A DNA stretch of 64,000 nucleotides, from contig NC_045146.1 in NCBI RefSeq assembly GCF_008831285.2, forward strand, positions 13,509,149-13,573,148, in the 5' to 3' direction. The number at the start of each line of letters is the position of its first letter. The stretch's first letter is position 1. A model generated the notes under the pieces. The model worked only from the letters and a program-made list of their open reading frames with translations, did not search any database and was not told where the DNA came from. Source of the stretch: Nymphaea colorata (taxonomy: Eukaryota > Streptophyta > Magnoliopsida > Nymphaeales > Nymphaeaceae). Positions 23,148 through 33,937 of the stretch are shown piece by piece. Position numbers and translations under genes: made by a program.

Positions 23148-24317
23148 GCTGGTTGGTGAAATGCTTTAATTTCTATGGCTACGTGGAGGGACTCTCGCAC
23201 ACACATTTTTGTTTTAGCATGAATAATTTTGATCTGTCCATTTTATACCTCAGGGGTGAACACCCACATATATATATATATATGGGAAATTGCTTATTTA
23301 TTTACATTAGTTAACCCCGAATAATTATATATAAAATGTTTCAGTGAGTGTGAATATGTATGTGTCTGCCACTGCAGTAAAGACCTTGTTTGGGGAGAAA
23401 AATGAGATGGGCCGACGATGAATTTATTGCAAAAGGCGAGATCCATTATCTGGCCTGCGTACTTCACATATACATATAAAGGAGCTCACCATGTGGAAAA
23501 TTTAAGTTCTGGTGATCTCAAAGTTTGAATATCATCACATTTCTTCCTTTCCTGCTTTTAATTTAAGCACTGTTCACAGATGGCGGGGAGCGAGTCGTCG
23601 GAAGGTCTACGAGAGTTTGAAATAAATGGGCCGTTGACTAACTTTTGCGCTTGCAACACCTGAACTGATTTTTCTTTTTTTTTTTTTCTTTTTTTCAGCC
23701 ACGTTTGGTAGCAGAAACACTTTGTGATTTTCTCATTAATTTTTCTCAAATATTGTGAGCGTCTAATGAACCTTTATCAAATATTAAAACACAAATACTA
23801 AAACACATTTATAACTATGAATGCACCTCAATCTTTGAAGCAAATTTAAAGAAGTGTCCCTATTGCCACGATTCCTTCTTTTATGTCCAAAATCACTTTG
23901 TTAGTTCCATAAACATTTTCCGTAATTTAATTTTCCACATGACGTTTTACGCAACTCATAATCTGCATACTTATAATATTTGCTTTGTCGATATCTCATG
24001 TGCGTTTGCATATTTATATTGCCTTTAACCCTTTCTAAATTTACGTACCCGATCAAAAAGCATATATGAGCCCAACGATATCATGTCACTATCGTGGGCT
24101 ATTTGGATTTGGATTATAGAAACGGATCTGGATCACGGTCCAGGATGCCCATGAACAAAATGACCGAAGATGGGTGGTCGGCCCCACCAAAGAGCTGGCC
24201 GAATTGGCCGCCCAACTCGCTTCTCACATGTCCGGCCCCTTCACATGTTGTCGGTCGCTGTACCAACATCTTTTAACCTTTTATGAACTTCACACTATTC
24301 ATTTAATCTTTACTCTC

Positions 24318-24322
<5 letters not shown>

Positions 24323-24358
<36 letters not shown>
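24323..24358. repeat. (TA)n microsatellite followed by GA-rich run
   Basis: An uninterrupted TA run of about 36 bases is followed by a short (GA)n stretch at 24361-24380. Confidence 0.95.
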
Positions 24359-24361
<3 letters not shown>

Positions 24362-26012
24362 AGAGAGAAAAAAAAGAGAGTACAAGTGAAAGGACTTGAT
24401 AAGGTAGAAATTGAAGGAATTTAAGAAAATAAGAGGAAAGCGTTGTCCATGTGCTTTCAACTCAGGTATTTGATTAAGCAGTGTCGTTCATATGCTTTTA
24501 TTTTCACATGAATCTGAATTTTTTCAAGGAGCATAGTACAACTGGTTGGCTTGTAGATTAGGTCGTCAGTTCAAGTCACAAAAGCTCTAATGCATCTTAT
24601 AGGGTGGGGAATGATACTAAGCTGGACGTGTCTTATCATCATATTCGGTCCCTCATACAGCCTTTAAACCTTAGAGACAAGAGAAAGTGGAGGGAATGTA
24701 ATTCAAGCCCTATGCATGTGTATTCCACTTTGATGATATTGTTAAAACCATAGTCACAAATAATGTTTTAGAATTTTAAACGGGAAGGTTTTTTTTACAC
24801 CGTATAATACTGCAAACTTAAAAAAATGGGAAAAATATAGAAAATTTTGGAAAATTAAAAAAACTAAAAATAAAGGAAAAATAAAATAAATGATAAACTA
24901 ATAACACAGACATCAAAAGATAAGTAGATTTACAATAAATAAAAAATAAAAAAACTGTTTGGTATTAAAAACAATGAAAGAATAAAAAAAAGTGAAAAAA
25001 ACGTTAAAACCGTGTTTTTTTTTCGTTTTTAACGTTTTTTTAGTTTTAAATGGTAATTTAATAACGTGTTTTTTTGTGACACTGGCACTTAAAACCTATA
25101 TATACTGAAGCTGGACCTGCAATTCATACGTGTTTTTGGGACTAACGCAGAATTCAAGCTTGCAGTTCAGCGCATAAAAGTGTTGAGGCTTGCTAGTTGG
25201 AAATATTGGAGCCTGGCTAGCTGGTGAACTGGCTGTCAGCGCGGACACTGTACACTATGAAACAACGTGAACATAAGGTTGGCATCGGATCGGATCTGAT
25301 CGTCTTTAGTAATTATTCGTTTGGATATAACCAGCAAGGCAGACAACTCATAAGGATTTTTTTTTTTTTTTTTTTGGTTACCTTGAATCTAAGATCGAAG
25401 GTGATTCAAGATCTTGGCGGATTATAGATTTTTGAATTTTAGGGAACACGTTAAGTTTTTTGTTTGAAAGATGCATGAATTGCGCGTTGGAATAGAAACA
25501 TGTGAAAAGACATGTCTCTAGTTCGATTCTTATGAACGATATGCCTTTATTTTTTAATATAGTGAGACAAGGTGAACCCAGGTTAAAGGATGCATTTCCA
25601 CAATCGCTAATGCTGATGCAGCCGCAAACTTCTTTTTGAGACAGTGGATTGTTAAATTCTCACTTGGAACTCTAAAAGAAGCATGACTTATAATGCAGTT
25701 TTGTTAGTCTTATCACAAAACTCAAGTCAAACCCTGCCCTTTGTAATAGGATTTATGGATTCATAATTCTGGAATATGCAAAGTAATCAAGTGACCCCCA
25801 ATGCGGCTCAAAGCACATTACTTCCAAGTCTCGATGAACTTAAAATAGTAAAAATGGAAATATTTCACGTAATTTCCAAAACAAAAAATACATTCAACAC
25901 AGTCAAAAGTTCGAGTTATTGAGAGCTGTTGATTTTTTTATGCATTTGATTGTCCCTCCTAGACTTTTTAAATTATATTTTCCAAAGGTTCTTATTTCTT
26001 AAAAACTATTTA

Positions 26013-26017
<5 letters not shown>

Positions 26018-26043
<26 letters not shown>
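26018..26043. repeat. (AT)n microsatellite
   Basis: About 13 AT units. Confidence 0.95.
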
Positions 26044-26049
<6 letters not shown>

Positions 26050-26403
26050 TTTACTGGTGTGCCTACAGTCAGGTCCCTTCCAAAAATTCTTGGTGTGTTG
26101 CTGATGACTTCTTTTAAAAACTCTTAGCGCTTCGTTGAGTGCTCCCTTAAAAACTCTTGATCCGTCACAGAAGGTTTCTAAGATATTAAAAAAATAAATA
26201 ATAAGAGTTTTAAATAATGGTGCACATGAAACTGTGCACCCGATGGGCATGAAGAAGATCGTTGTCAAGCATGACCTAATAATTAAACGGGTCGGGCTTA
26301 GGTTGGCCACAAGATCTTCGGGCCTACTCGAGCCCGAGTTTGTCTAGCTAGTGGTTATGGCTGGGTAGAAGTGCTGCAGTGGAATATGTAAAAATTGGAG
26401 TGC

Positions 26404-26710
26404 CTTTACTTAAATTGTTCAAAGTTTATTGAAAAAATAAATACGAATTTTAGAGAGCGTAATAAATAAAAACAGACCAAAGTTTTCCATATTGTTAGAA
26501 ACTACACCTTTATTTTTTGTGGTTACACAAAAAGCAACCATAAGTTTACTTACGTTAACTTAAATGTTATGTCAGTAAAAAAAATAGTTGTTAAACTTTG
26601 AAAGAGCATGCCAAATGTATCTGGCATTGCAAGTGCACCTTGGTTTTTCATGCACAACTTTCTAGCGTTAATGAGAAAAAGACTTGTTCGACTATTTTTT
26701 ATATTACTTA
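26404..26710 (+). repeat. Dispersed repeat, copy A
   Basis: About 300 bases aligning in the same orientation with 32037-32340. Shared blocks include TACTTAAATTGTT at the left, the ATTGTTAGAAA region, and AATGTATCTGGCATTGCAAG towards the right. Copies have diverged by substitutions and small indels. There is no coding capacity, so this is probably a non-autonomous or long-dead transposable element. Confidence 0.8.
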
Positions 26711-27186
26711 AGATGCTATGACATAACTTGCACTCGAAATGAATCGAATTAGAACATGTCTTAAACAAGTCGTAATCCAACCAGCTATGCTATGCCCCTT
26801 TAAGACACAACCGGCCGTATTTTAGCAATGATAACTTGTAAAAAAAATTCAAAAGGCCTTTGAATGACACCCAACGCTAGTTTTGTCCCTCAAATCATGT
26901 CTTGTATTAGAGTATTTGTATATGGGCCACCAAAACTAATATTTGTGACGCATTGATGGATGCACCAACACATGTTTATGTGAATGTATGTGTGCCGGTG
27001 AATTAAGTATACATTACGTGTACAAGCAGCTAGCTGAACGTACACAGGCTATAAATTTACTCTTAGTAATTTTTATCACTTTCTAGAATCTTATATTTAG
27101 GAGTAATTTAACAATAGTAACATATTGTTATTGTTTCATGACTTTTCCCAAAAAGATTGAGCAAATTCATGAAACACTTGTAATAG

Positions 27187-27306
27187 TATTTTATGAATTT
27201 ACCATATTATTTGGGACAGGTTTACGAGTTCGGAGCATTATGTTACTATTTTATGAATTTACCATATTATTTGGGACAGGTTTATGAGTCCGGAGCATTA
27301 TGTTAC
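27187..27306. repeat. 60-bp tandem duplication
   Basis: Two adjacent 60-base copies (27187-27246 and 27247-27306) differ at only two or three bases. The near-identity suggests a recent event. Confidence 0.92.
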
Positions 27307-28290
27307 TTTTGTCAAACAACCCCTTTAGTTAAAATGATTTCCAATACAACTTTCTAACTTCAGCACTTCTTTAGTGCTTGTGCTTAAATGACTATAAGTA
27401 GTGATGTCAATAGATCAAACTGGAATTCAATAGAACAACTGGAATTGAAATTCTGATTGAAATGCCAGTGAAGAGAAAGTTATATCATATTTGAACCCGA
27501 AATCCGAATTTGATTAGAAATATTTGATTTTTGATTCACATTCGAATATGAGCAGGACTATACAACCAAATCCAAAATACAATTTCTTAAGTGTACGGAC
27601 ATTACTCATTAGATAAAGATATTTATCTAAACTATATTAATTTGACTTCAGTGCAAGACCACAACAAATTTGAGTTTTATGGAAAGCGAGTTATTTTGCT
27701 CTCATTTGTATATATGAAAAATAATCTTGGCGGGCACACACAGGTTTTGACGTCACCGGGTTTTGCGGAAAAGGTTTGGATCTCCTTTCGTGGTGAGTTT
27801 CTGATTATGGATGGTGTCCATTTTCTTGCCGACTTCAAAATGACGGTTTTGACTGCTTCGCGCGTAAAACAGGAAAGAGGGTTTCGCGCTCTGCACTTGA
27901 CTGGTGCGCGTTCTGTCTCTTCATCCCCCTCTCCCTCCCTTTCTCTATTGGCATTGGCTTCCAAAGGGATCGTCCTCGTGCATGGGGCTTGGGCTTCCAG
28001 TCATCCTTGCCTTAATGCCAATCGTATAGAAGAGGCACAGTCATGGGAGAAGATGCAGGTTACCCCAGGCAGAGGCAGAGCCGGTGGAATGCGATGAGCT
28101 TTTCGGGCATCGGCGACCCATTTGCTGGGGGTTTGCGAATCCGAGGAGCCTAATGTCGGATCTCTACCATCAGACGAAGGCGTTTGAAGATCGTCTGATC
28201 GGCAGCTTTAAACGGTCTGTCGCATCATATGAACCCCTTCGCAGCCTGCTCGCCTACCCGGCAAGCTATCGGACGGTCTGATTTTAGGTA
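27307..28290. other. GC-richer region, possible orphan first exon
   Basis: From about 27720 the sequence becomes GC-richer. Two overlapping plus-strand frames are seen at 28045-28155 and 28084-28281, the latter reading LYHQTKAFEDRLIGSFKRS. They are followed by a donor-like TTTTAG|GTATTG at 28287-28288. This could be a first exon with a frameshift, but I find no downstream exon and no family match. Confidence 0.25.
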
Positions 28291-30477
28291 TTGTTCGTTT
28301 CTTGTTTTATTTCCTTCATACCTAAATCCCTGCATGCACGTTAAATAAGCACCTCTATTGTTCTCTCTCATGTTTCCATCTTATTCGTGTTTCTTAGCAT
28401 TTTCTTTTCTTGTTCCTCATTCATCGCTCTCAATCTTGAACGTTTTTGTTTTGTTTCTTGCGGATGCATCGGTTTGCCTAACTCTCTAAAGTTGCAACAG
28501 TGGTTTTTGTGCTCCGTTAAATTCCTTCCGCGAACCTATGAATCATTGATTCGCTTGGCTAATTTTTATTCGATTCCCTTTGTTTGTCGTGTATTTGTTA
28601 TCTATTTTATAACTTTCATCTGATGTTGCTTTCATATTCTTCCATTGATATGTTATTATGCTGGGAAGTTTTCCATGGACGACATAGGTGGTAGTTGGTT
28701 GTTGCTGAAAACCACGCTTTCCTAAGGCTTTCTTTTTTCCCTTTTGTGTCTATATGCGTTCTTTCATGGAATTTGAGTTTGGGTTTTGTATCTGCAATGG
28801 CTTCAATTGTTATAAGTTGTGGTGGTTGGATGATTGGCTTTTTTTGTATGATTTTGCAATCAAAAGTCTAGAAGTTGAATTGCCTTATATCTAGATTATG
28901 TTCCTTTTCATCATTTTTTATTCTCGTCATCCTCAAAGTTCGATTGTACAGGGGCTGTTTCTGAAGTTTAAAACTTTTAATTTGATTGTCGTGAGGCACA
29001 TGGTTCGTGCCTCACGGTGGATGAGGTGTATGCTACTTCTTGATGTGGAACCAGCTTAGCATGCACTAAGGGTTTACCGCATCAATTAAAATAAATTACA
29101 CTACAAAACATGGTTACTGCAGTGCACTAGAGAGCTGCATTACAGTTGGTCAGACCGACGGCCCTATGTTTCTATGACCCATGTTGGGTTGGTTCAGAGT
29201 CTTCAGACCCTTTATACTTTAATAGTGTAGTGACAGTTTATTGTATTTTTAAGAATGGTTGTGTTAGCCCTTAACTACCAAAAAGGCTACAAGGCAGAAG
29301 TAAAGTTGACAAACAGACTCTTGCACACTTAACTTGGGCAGCCAACCCTAAATTCCTTTTCATTGACCAAATTATGCCATCCACTATTCACAAGCATCCT
29401 CATATAGTGCAGCAAAACAATGAATCTGCCCATCTATGGGCCCAACCTTCTAAATGTAAAATTCAAGTACAGGATCTGTAAAACAACCCAAGTGTGCAAA
29501 GCGCTCAATCCATACTTCAAGCCATCATTGTATGGTTAAAAGTCATCCCATTTATTTAGCTTAAACATTCATCCATATGAAGCCTGTTTATCAGAAGGGA
29601 AACCACCAATCATAACCCCAATTATGCTTCCCTTATCCAAACACAACGTCAAGTGAACAGTATCACTTAGTCTGTCCCAAGCACCCAGAGTCACTCCTAT
29701 TAGAGCAGAAATTAGTAAGTAAATTCGTTTCTGTTCACCGGCCCAAGGATCTGTTAGTTCAACAATGCTAATAACACTTTCATCAACAATTCTAAGAAGA
29801 GCAACCCAACCAACAGTATTATCCACAACATCAATTTGGAATTCTGAAGCATTGCAAAATGTATGTAGAATAGAACAAGCATGCTCTCCTTTGTTTCCTT
29901 ATGGGGCTTCCAATCATTCTTAGACAATAATACAAAATTTAGCATGCTTCCCCCATTAATCCTGGGTTTTGTATGTTACTACTTAGGATTTTCTCTAACC
30001 TTTCCAGATCTCTCATGGGGAACCATTGTCAGGTCCTATTTCAATAGTTTGAAGGTATTGGTCCACAATATGCTTCAGCCATGTTGATTCGGTAGATACC
30101 CTATGAACATTGCTCCAATTTAATGTCTAGGGACAAATTTGGCAACTAAAAAAGGCTTTTTCTTCCACCGAAATGACCTAACCCGACCTTAAAAAAATGA
30201 ATGAATGGACTGATATCTTGTTATACGAATGATTCTTAGATGACCTAAACTCATTCTATTTAGTTCCTAGCTATGGCAAGCTGGTACTATGGTTCATCTA
30301 AAATAGGAAGAGGTACAGAAAAAGAGTGAACAAAGATATTATTCTATGGGATCAAACTCTAGTATGATTTAAGTATGCAGAGCATCATGGTCTCCCCTTG
30401 CAGCCTCTCCTCAATTGCCTCTAGGTGGATGTATCTAACTTGTTTGGTAAGAGGCAATGGTCAGATGCTAACTGAGA
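28291..30477. other. Gene-poor region
   Basis: No supported gene. Minus-strand frames at 29569-29945 read like part of a domain (VGWVALLRIVDESVIS, then LCLDKGSIIGVMIGGFP). The spacing faintly recalls a LINE-type RNase H domain, but no catalytic residues can be assigned. Confidence 0.35.
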
Positions 30478-30647
30478 GCGAAAAAAACGGCATAATTAAA
30501 AGATGGTATTCAGACTTATACTCTGCCTTTAAAGATGGTGAAATGTCTTTATGCTCTTTTGCGCGAAAAAAACGGCATAATTAAAAGATGGTATTCAGAC
30601 TTATACTCTGCCTTTAAAGATGGTGAAATGTCTTTATGCCCTTTTGC
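30478..30647. repeat. 85-bp tandem duplication next to a GC/AC microsatellite
   Basis: Copies 30478-30562 and 30563-30647 are nearly identical; I see one mismatch (CTCTTTTGCG against CCCTTTTGCG). A short (GC)n(AC)n run follows at 30645-30662. Confidence 0.93.
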
Positions 30648-30957
30648 GCGCGCGCGCACACAAACATATTTTCATATATTCATCGTTCTTTTGGTTTTTA
30701 ACTCGAGAAAAGTCGGGCTTTTCACAGACAACTGCTTCCCAACTGCCCAACCACAATAGACTACACCCATTGCCTTGGCATGACTCCTCAAGAACTTAAA
30801 TGGAAGCATGATATGTGTCCGTCTTTGACTTATTATTCGATGTGGAAAAGATACCTTGACCCATTGACTTAAACTTCACATGTATTAGTAAATAAATGGG
30901 TGACTGCAGATTATGCAGTATAACATATTAACTACATAGATTGTTACCTCTAAGGTG

Positions 30958-31205
30958 GGTGAGGTATGTCATGAAGAAGTCTTCGTTAAAATGGTAGTCT
31001 GGTTCATCTCTGCGCACATCGTGGAAATGGTCAAGCAAAATTTGATCCGTTCCCATTTCAGCGCCCCTTCAACTCTTCGCCGGAGCCAGCCGGAGTAGTC
31101 GTTAGAGGTAAACGCGGCGAGGAACCGAGTGGCCCATTCCCTTGTTCGTCACAAAGAATGCGAAGAGCACCATGGCCAGGAGCAATGCTAAGAGCACGAG
31201 CATCC
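30958..31205 (-). pseudogene. Tetraspanin pseudogene exon
   Basis: Minus-strand frames together match the third membrane segment and start of the large extracellular loop of a plant tetraspanin. The first frame reads LLAMVLFAFFVTNKGMGHSV; after a +1 shift comes NDYSGWLRRRVEGALKWERI and then CAEMNQT; after a second shift, NEDFFMTYLTHL. Borders resemble splice sites (acceptor CTTGTAG at 31206, donor GAG|GTAACA at 30957), so a genomic exon was copied or left behind. Two frameshifts and no neighbouring exons mean it cannot make a functional protein. Confidence 0.65.
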
Positions 31206-32036
31206 CTACAAGGTAAGATAAAAAGACCAACTATTTCATCAGAGCGATGCTTTCCGTGGGGGCAAATATTTCATCTTCTTATATCCCGACTCTTCTATGT
31301 AGTCTTTGGCCACTATAACTTTGTATCTTTTGAACGACCCATTGCTCTTGGTTTTCATCGTATGGGTTCACCTATGTCCCACGCTCTTTCTTTCATGTTC
31401 TCAAAATTTCGGCTTCAACAAATTTCTTTGGCTGCCGTAGAACCAAATTGCTTAATCAGCAAACAGTCATGCCGTTTTAGCAAATTCTTTACATCTCCAT
31501 TTGTTATTCTCTGTTCTCCTTTCCACCTCATCCCAGTTTGAACTTTGGCTCCCAAATAGAGGCTTTTTCATTCCCAGGTACTTCCTGTAGTTGGATTTAT
31601 TGATAAAACAATTGTTCTTGTCGTTCCAAAGTATTTCCTATAATTGGATTTGTTGATAAACAAATTGTTTTCCTTTTAATGAGTAAGATAAGTATCAGCG
31701 AATGAGTTAAGTGGAATAGCATAATGTTCTTTTTGAAATCACAACCCAATCCCATTTGCGGACTCATCACCATTGATATCACCATGGTAATTTATCAATC
31801 GGGAACTTGGAAAGATGACATTCTTTTATTGATTTTGTAACATTTTACGTTTTGATTTAATTTATTGGTTTTAGCTATGCGGTTGGTTGTTTTTGACAGC
31901 GCTGTAAAAGAGGCCATGGTCGAGTCACAGCGGCTTTGGCGTTATGGTGGTTAAGGTGACAAAGTCGTGATGTTGGTGGCAGCGTTGACAAAGTGGTGGT
32001 GGCGTGATATTCTCAAAGTCGGTAAAAAATAAATTA
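31206..32036. other. Intergenic region, no supported gene
   Basis: Sequence upstream of the tetraspanin relic. The 127-codon plus frame at 31158-31541 overlaps the relic and has no domain of its own, so I do not call it. Confidence 0.5.
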
Positions 32037-32340
32037 CTTTTACTTAAATTGTTTAAAGTTTATGGAAGAAATAAACATAGAAAATGCCTAAAACTACGGG
32101 ATAAATAAAAACAAACCTAAGCTTTTTATATTGTTAGAAAACACACTTTAATTTTGTGGTTAATTGAAAAAAAAAACATAAGTTTATTTATGTTAAAGTA
32201 AATGTTAAGTCAGTTGTTACCTTTGAAAAGAGCTTGACAAATGTATCTGGCATTGCAAGTGCACCTTAACTTTTCTCGTATAACTTCTAGCATTAATGAG
32301 GAAAGACTCATCTGGCTGTTTTTTTATATAGTTAAAAAGA
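32037..32340 (+). repeat. Dispersed repeat, copy B
   Basis: Same-orientation partner of 26404-26710, as described there. It lacks a short insertion present in copy A just before the TTGAAA-AGAGC block. Confidence 0.8.
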
Positions 32341-33366
32341 TAATTAATCTGGATATAGTGAAACCTGACTTAACAATATTATTTGATTAGTTAAAATTCC
32401 TAGCTCGAACTAACCAGCATGAAATTTGTTTATATTATTGATATTTTTGTTTGTTTAACTCATTAATGTAACTTAAGTTAGTGATCAGTTAGGTTTTAAG
32501 TATTTTTGAAAATGTACAAAGTGAATCACGAAGTGAATCGCCAAACCATGGTCACGAAGTGAAAATGATGAGCTGCTGCGGGGAGAGGGGGGTCAAGAAG
32601 AAGTGGGGGTAAGGAAGTTCAGGCTTCAGAAGGGAGGTGTCCGACAGTCCGAGGAATGGATGAGTCGGAAAGGTGATGTTGCAATTCCGCAGCCAATTGG
32701 CAAGGGGCGCACTTGTTTTCGAGGTGGATCTCCATGCAGTGGAAGTGGTCAAAGAAAGATATTGCTGTGGCTAGCAGGGGAGCTAGGCAAAAACAATGGC
32801 CTTGGGAGAGAGAAAAAAAAAGAAAAAAGGTAAGGAAAAGAAATATTATAATGATGAATGAAAAGAAGAATTTGGCAAACCTATTTGGTGTTTTTGACTA
32901 ATTCCTATGGTACTCACCTTGATTTATATTTTTAGGCCTACCACTGATACTTTACTGCAACAATATCTGTGCTGGTGATTACAGGATCTTGATTTATGCA
33001 TCTTCTAAGGTATCTTTTGACAATGTGTGCACGCTAATCTATGTGGAAAAATGTGCATGACGACGCACGTAAAACCATTCTCGTTGAGCTATGGTTGTCG
33101 GTACTCTTTTTAAGTATACATGCGTTGAAAATTGAGGAACCTTTGGGGCCGTTTGAACACTGTTGGAACTCTGCAGGGTTTTATGAAGCTGTTCCGTTCC
33201 ATTTTTTAGGCAAATTCAAGCGACGATAATAATATGTTTCTGTTGCCAAAAAACTTCTTAAGGCTTTGAGAACAAAAAAAACTGTAACTTTCAAGGTTAA
33301 TCAGTGTAATGGATTTGATTGTGTCTATATTAAGGAGCATAAAGGCCGGTAAATCTGCTCAAAAGC

Positions 33367-33400
33367 ATATATATATATATATATATAGCGAGAGAGAGAA
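33367..33400. repeat. (AT)n(GA)n microsatellite
   Basis: An (AT)n run is followed directly by GA-rich sequence. Confidence 0.95.
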
Positions 33401-33487
33401 GAAGGGAGAGATCCTCTTAGAACCGGTTACACCGTGTGTCTCATCTGATAGATATTATGTATCCAAAATTTGGTCCAACGTTAGGTG

Positions 33488-33855
33488 TCAGCCCTTTAAG
33501 AGCGGACGTAACATGACAAAAATTTTATTGGCAACACGATTAATGTCCACCTTTTGTTGACGATAAAATGCGACATTCCTTTCACACCAAAGTCCCAGCA
33601 ATGTTGTGAGGATCCAAGTACGCCGCTGCAAACGCCCTCCTTTGGGGAAACGGCAGGCAATGGAGCTCATTATGATGTCCCTGATCAGCATTCCCTTCCT
33701 AACGCTCACTTCCGATAAACACCACGAAGTCTAAATATGGATGTTGCGTGATCGGGCAATCCCAAAATAAATGCTCAATTGTCTCCTCAGCACTAGCACA
33801 AAATTCACAACGGTTTGTAAATTGAAACCCTGATTGCTTTGATGCATCTTGAGTT

Positions 33856-33886
<31 letters not shown>

Positions 33887-33937
33887 GTACAATGAGCCAT
33901 GCCAACATTGTTTAATGAGGGGGAGGTCTTCGCCCAA
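33488..33937 (-). mobile_element. LINE (non-LTR retrotransposon) 3' coding relic with zf-RVT motif
   Basis: On the minus strand, one frame reads RCEFCASAEETIEHLFWDCP, the Cys/His signature of the zinc-binding region found after plant L1 reverse transcriptases (zf-RVT). A second frame downstream reads WILTTLLGLWCERNVAFYRQ, matching the usual 'W..W..RN...F' continuation. The two are in different frames, and a 28-base poly-A (poly-T on the plus strand, 33859-33886) interrupts the 5' part. It is a dead fragment. Confidence 0.7.
33859..33886. repeat. Poly-T tract (28 T)
   Basis: Uninterrupted T run inside the LINE relic, that is poly-A on the relic's coding strand. It could mark an older insertion tail. 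Confidence 0.95.

Larger units (their letters stand above)
20991..24320. other. Gene-poor region with microsatellites and degenerate repeats
   Basis: I see no supported gene. Contents: (AC)n at 21543-21562, (AT)n at 23126-23147 and 23268-23283, and segments near 21675-21720 and 22756-22885 that weakly match 10431-10480 and 11664-11790. A GC-richer patch at 22410-22610 has an uninformative 66-codon frame. Confidence 0.45.
24381..27186. other. Gene-poor AT-rich region
   Basis: No supported gene. It contains an A/T-rich low-complexity stretch at 24780-25070, a (TA)n run at 26018-26043 and one copy of a dispersed repeat (26404-26710). Confidence 0.5.

Noticed and set aside
24780-25070. A/T-rich segment as a possible matrix-attachment or origin site
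   Set aside because: It is low-complexity AT DNA with no motif that separates it from ordinary plant intergenic sequence.
27591-28097. 168-codon frame containing IVLVHGAWAS, like the start of an alpha/beta hydrolase (methylesterase) fold
   Set aside because: The resemblance is about ten residues, comes late in the frame and lacks the catalytic Ser, Asp and His context. It is likely chance.
29569-29945. LINE RNase H domain on the minus strand
   Set aside because: The fold-like spacing is suggestive, but the catalytic Asp/Glu residues cannot be placed, so it is mentioned only as region content.
31158-31541. 127-codon plus-strand frame
   Set aside because: It overlaps the tetraspanin relic on the other strand and has no domain, splice or composition support.
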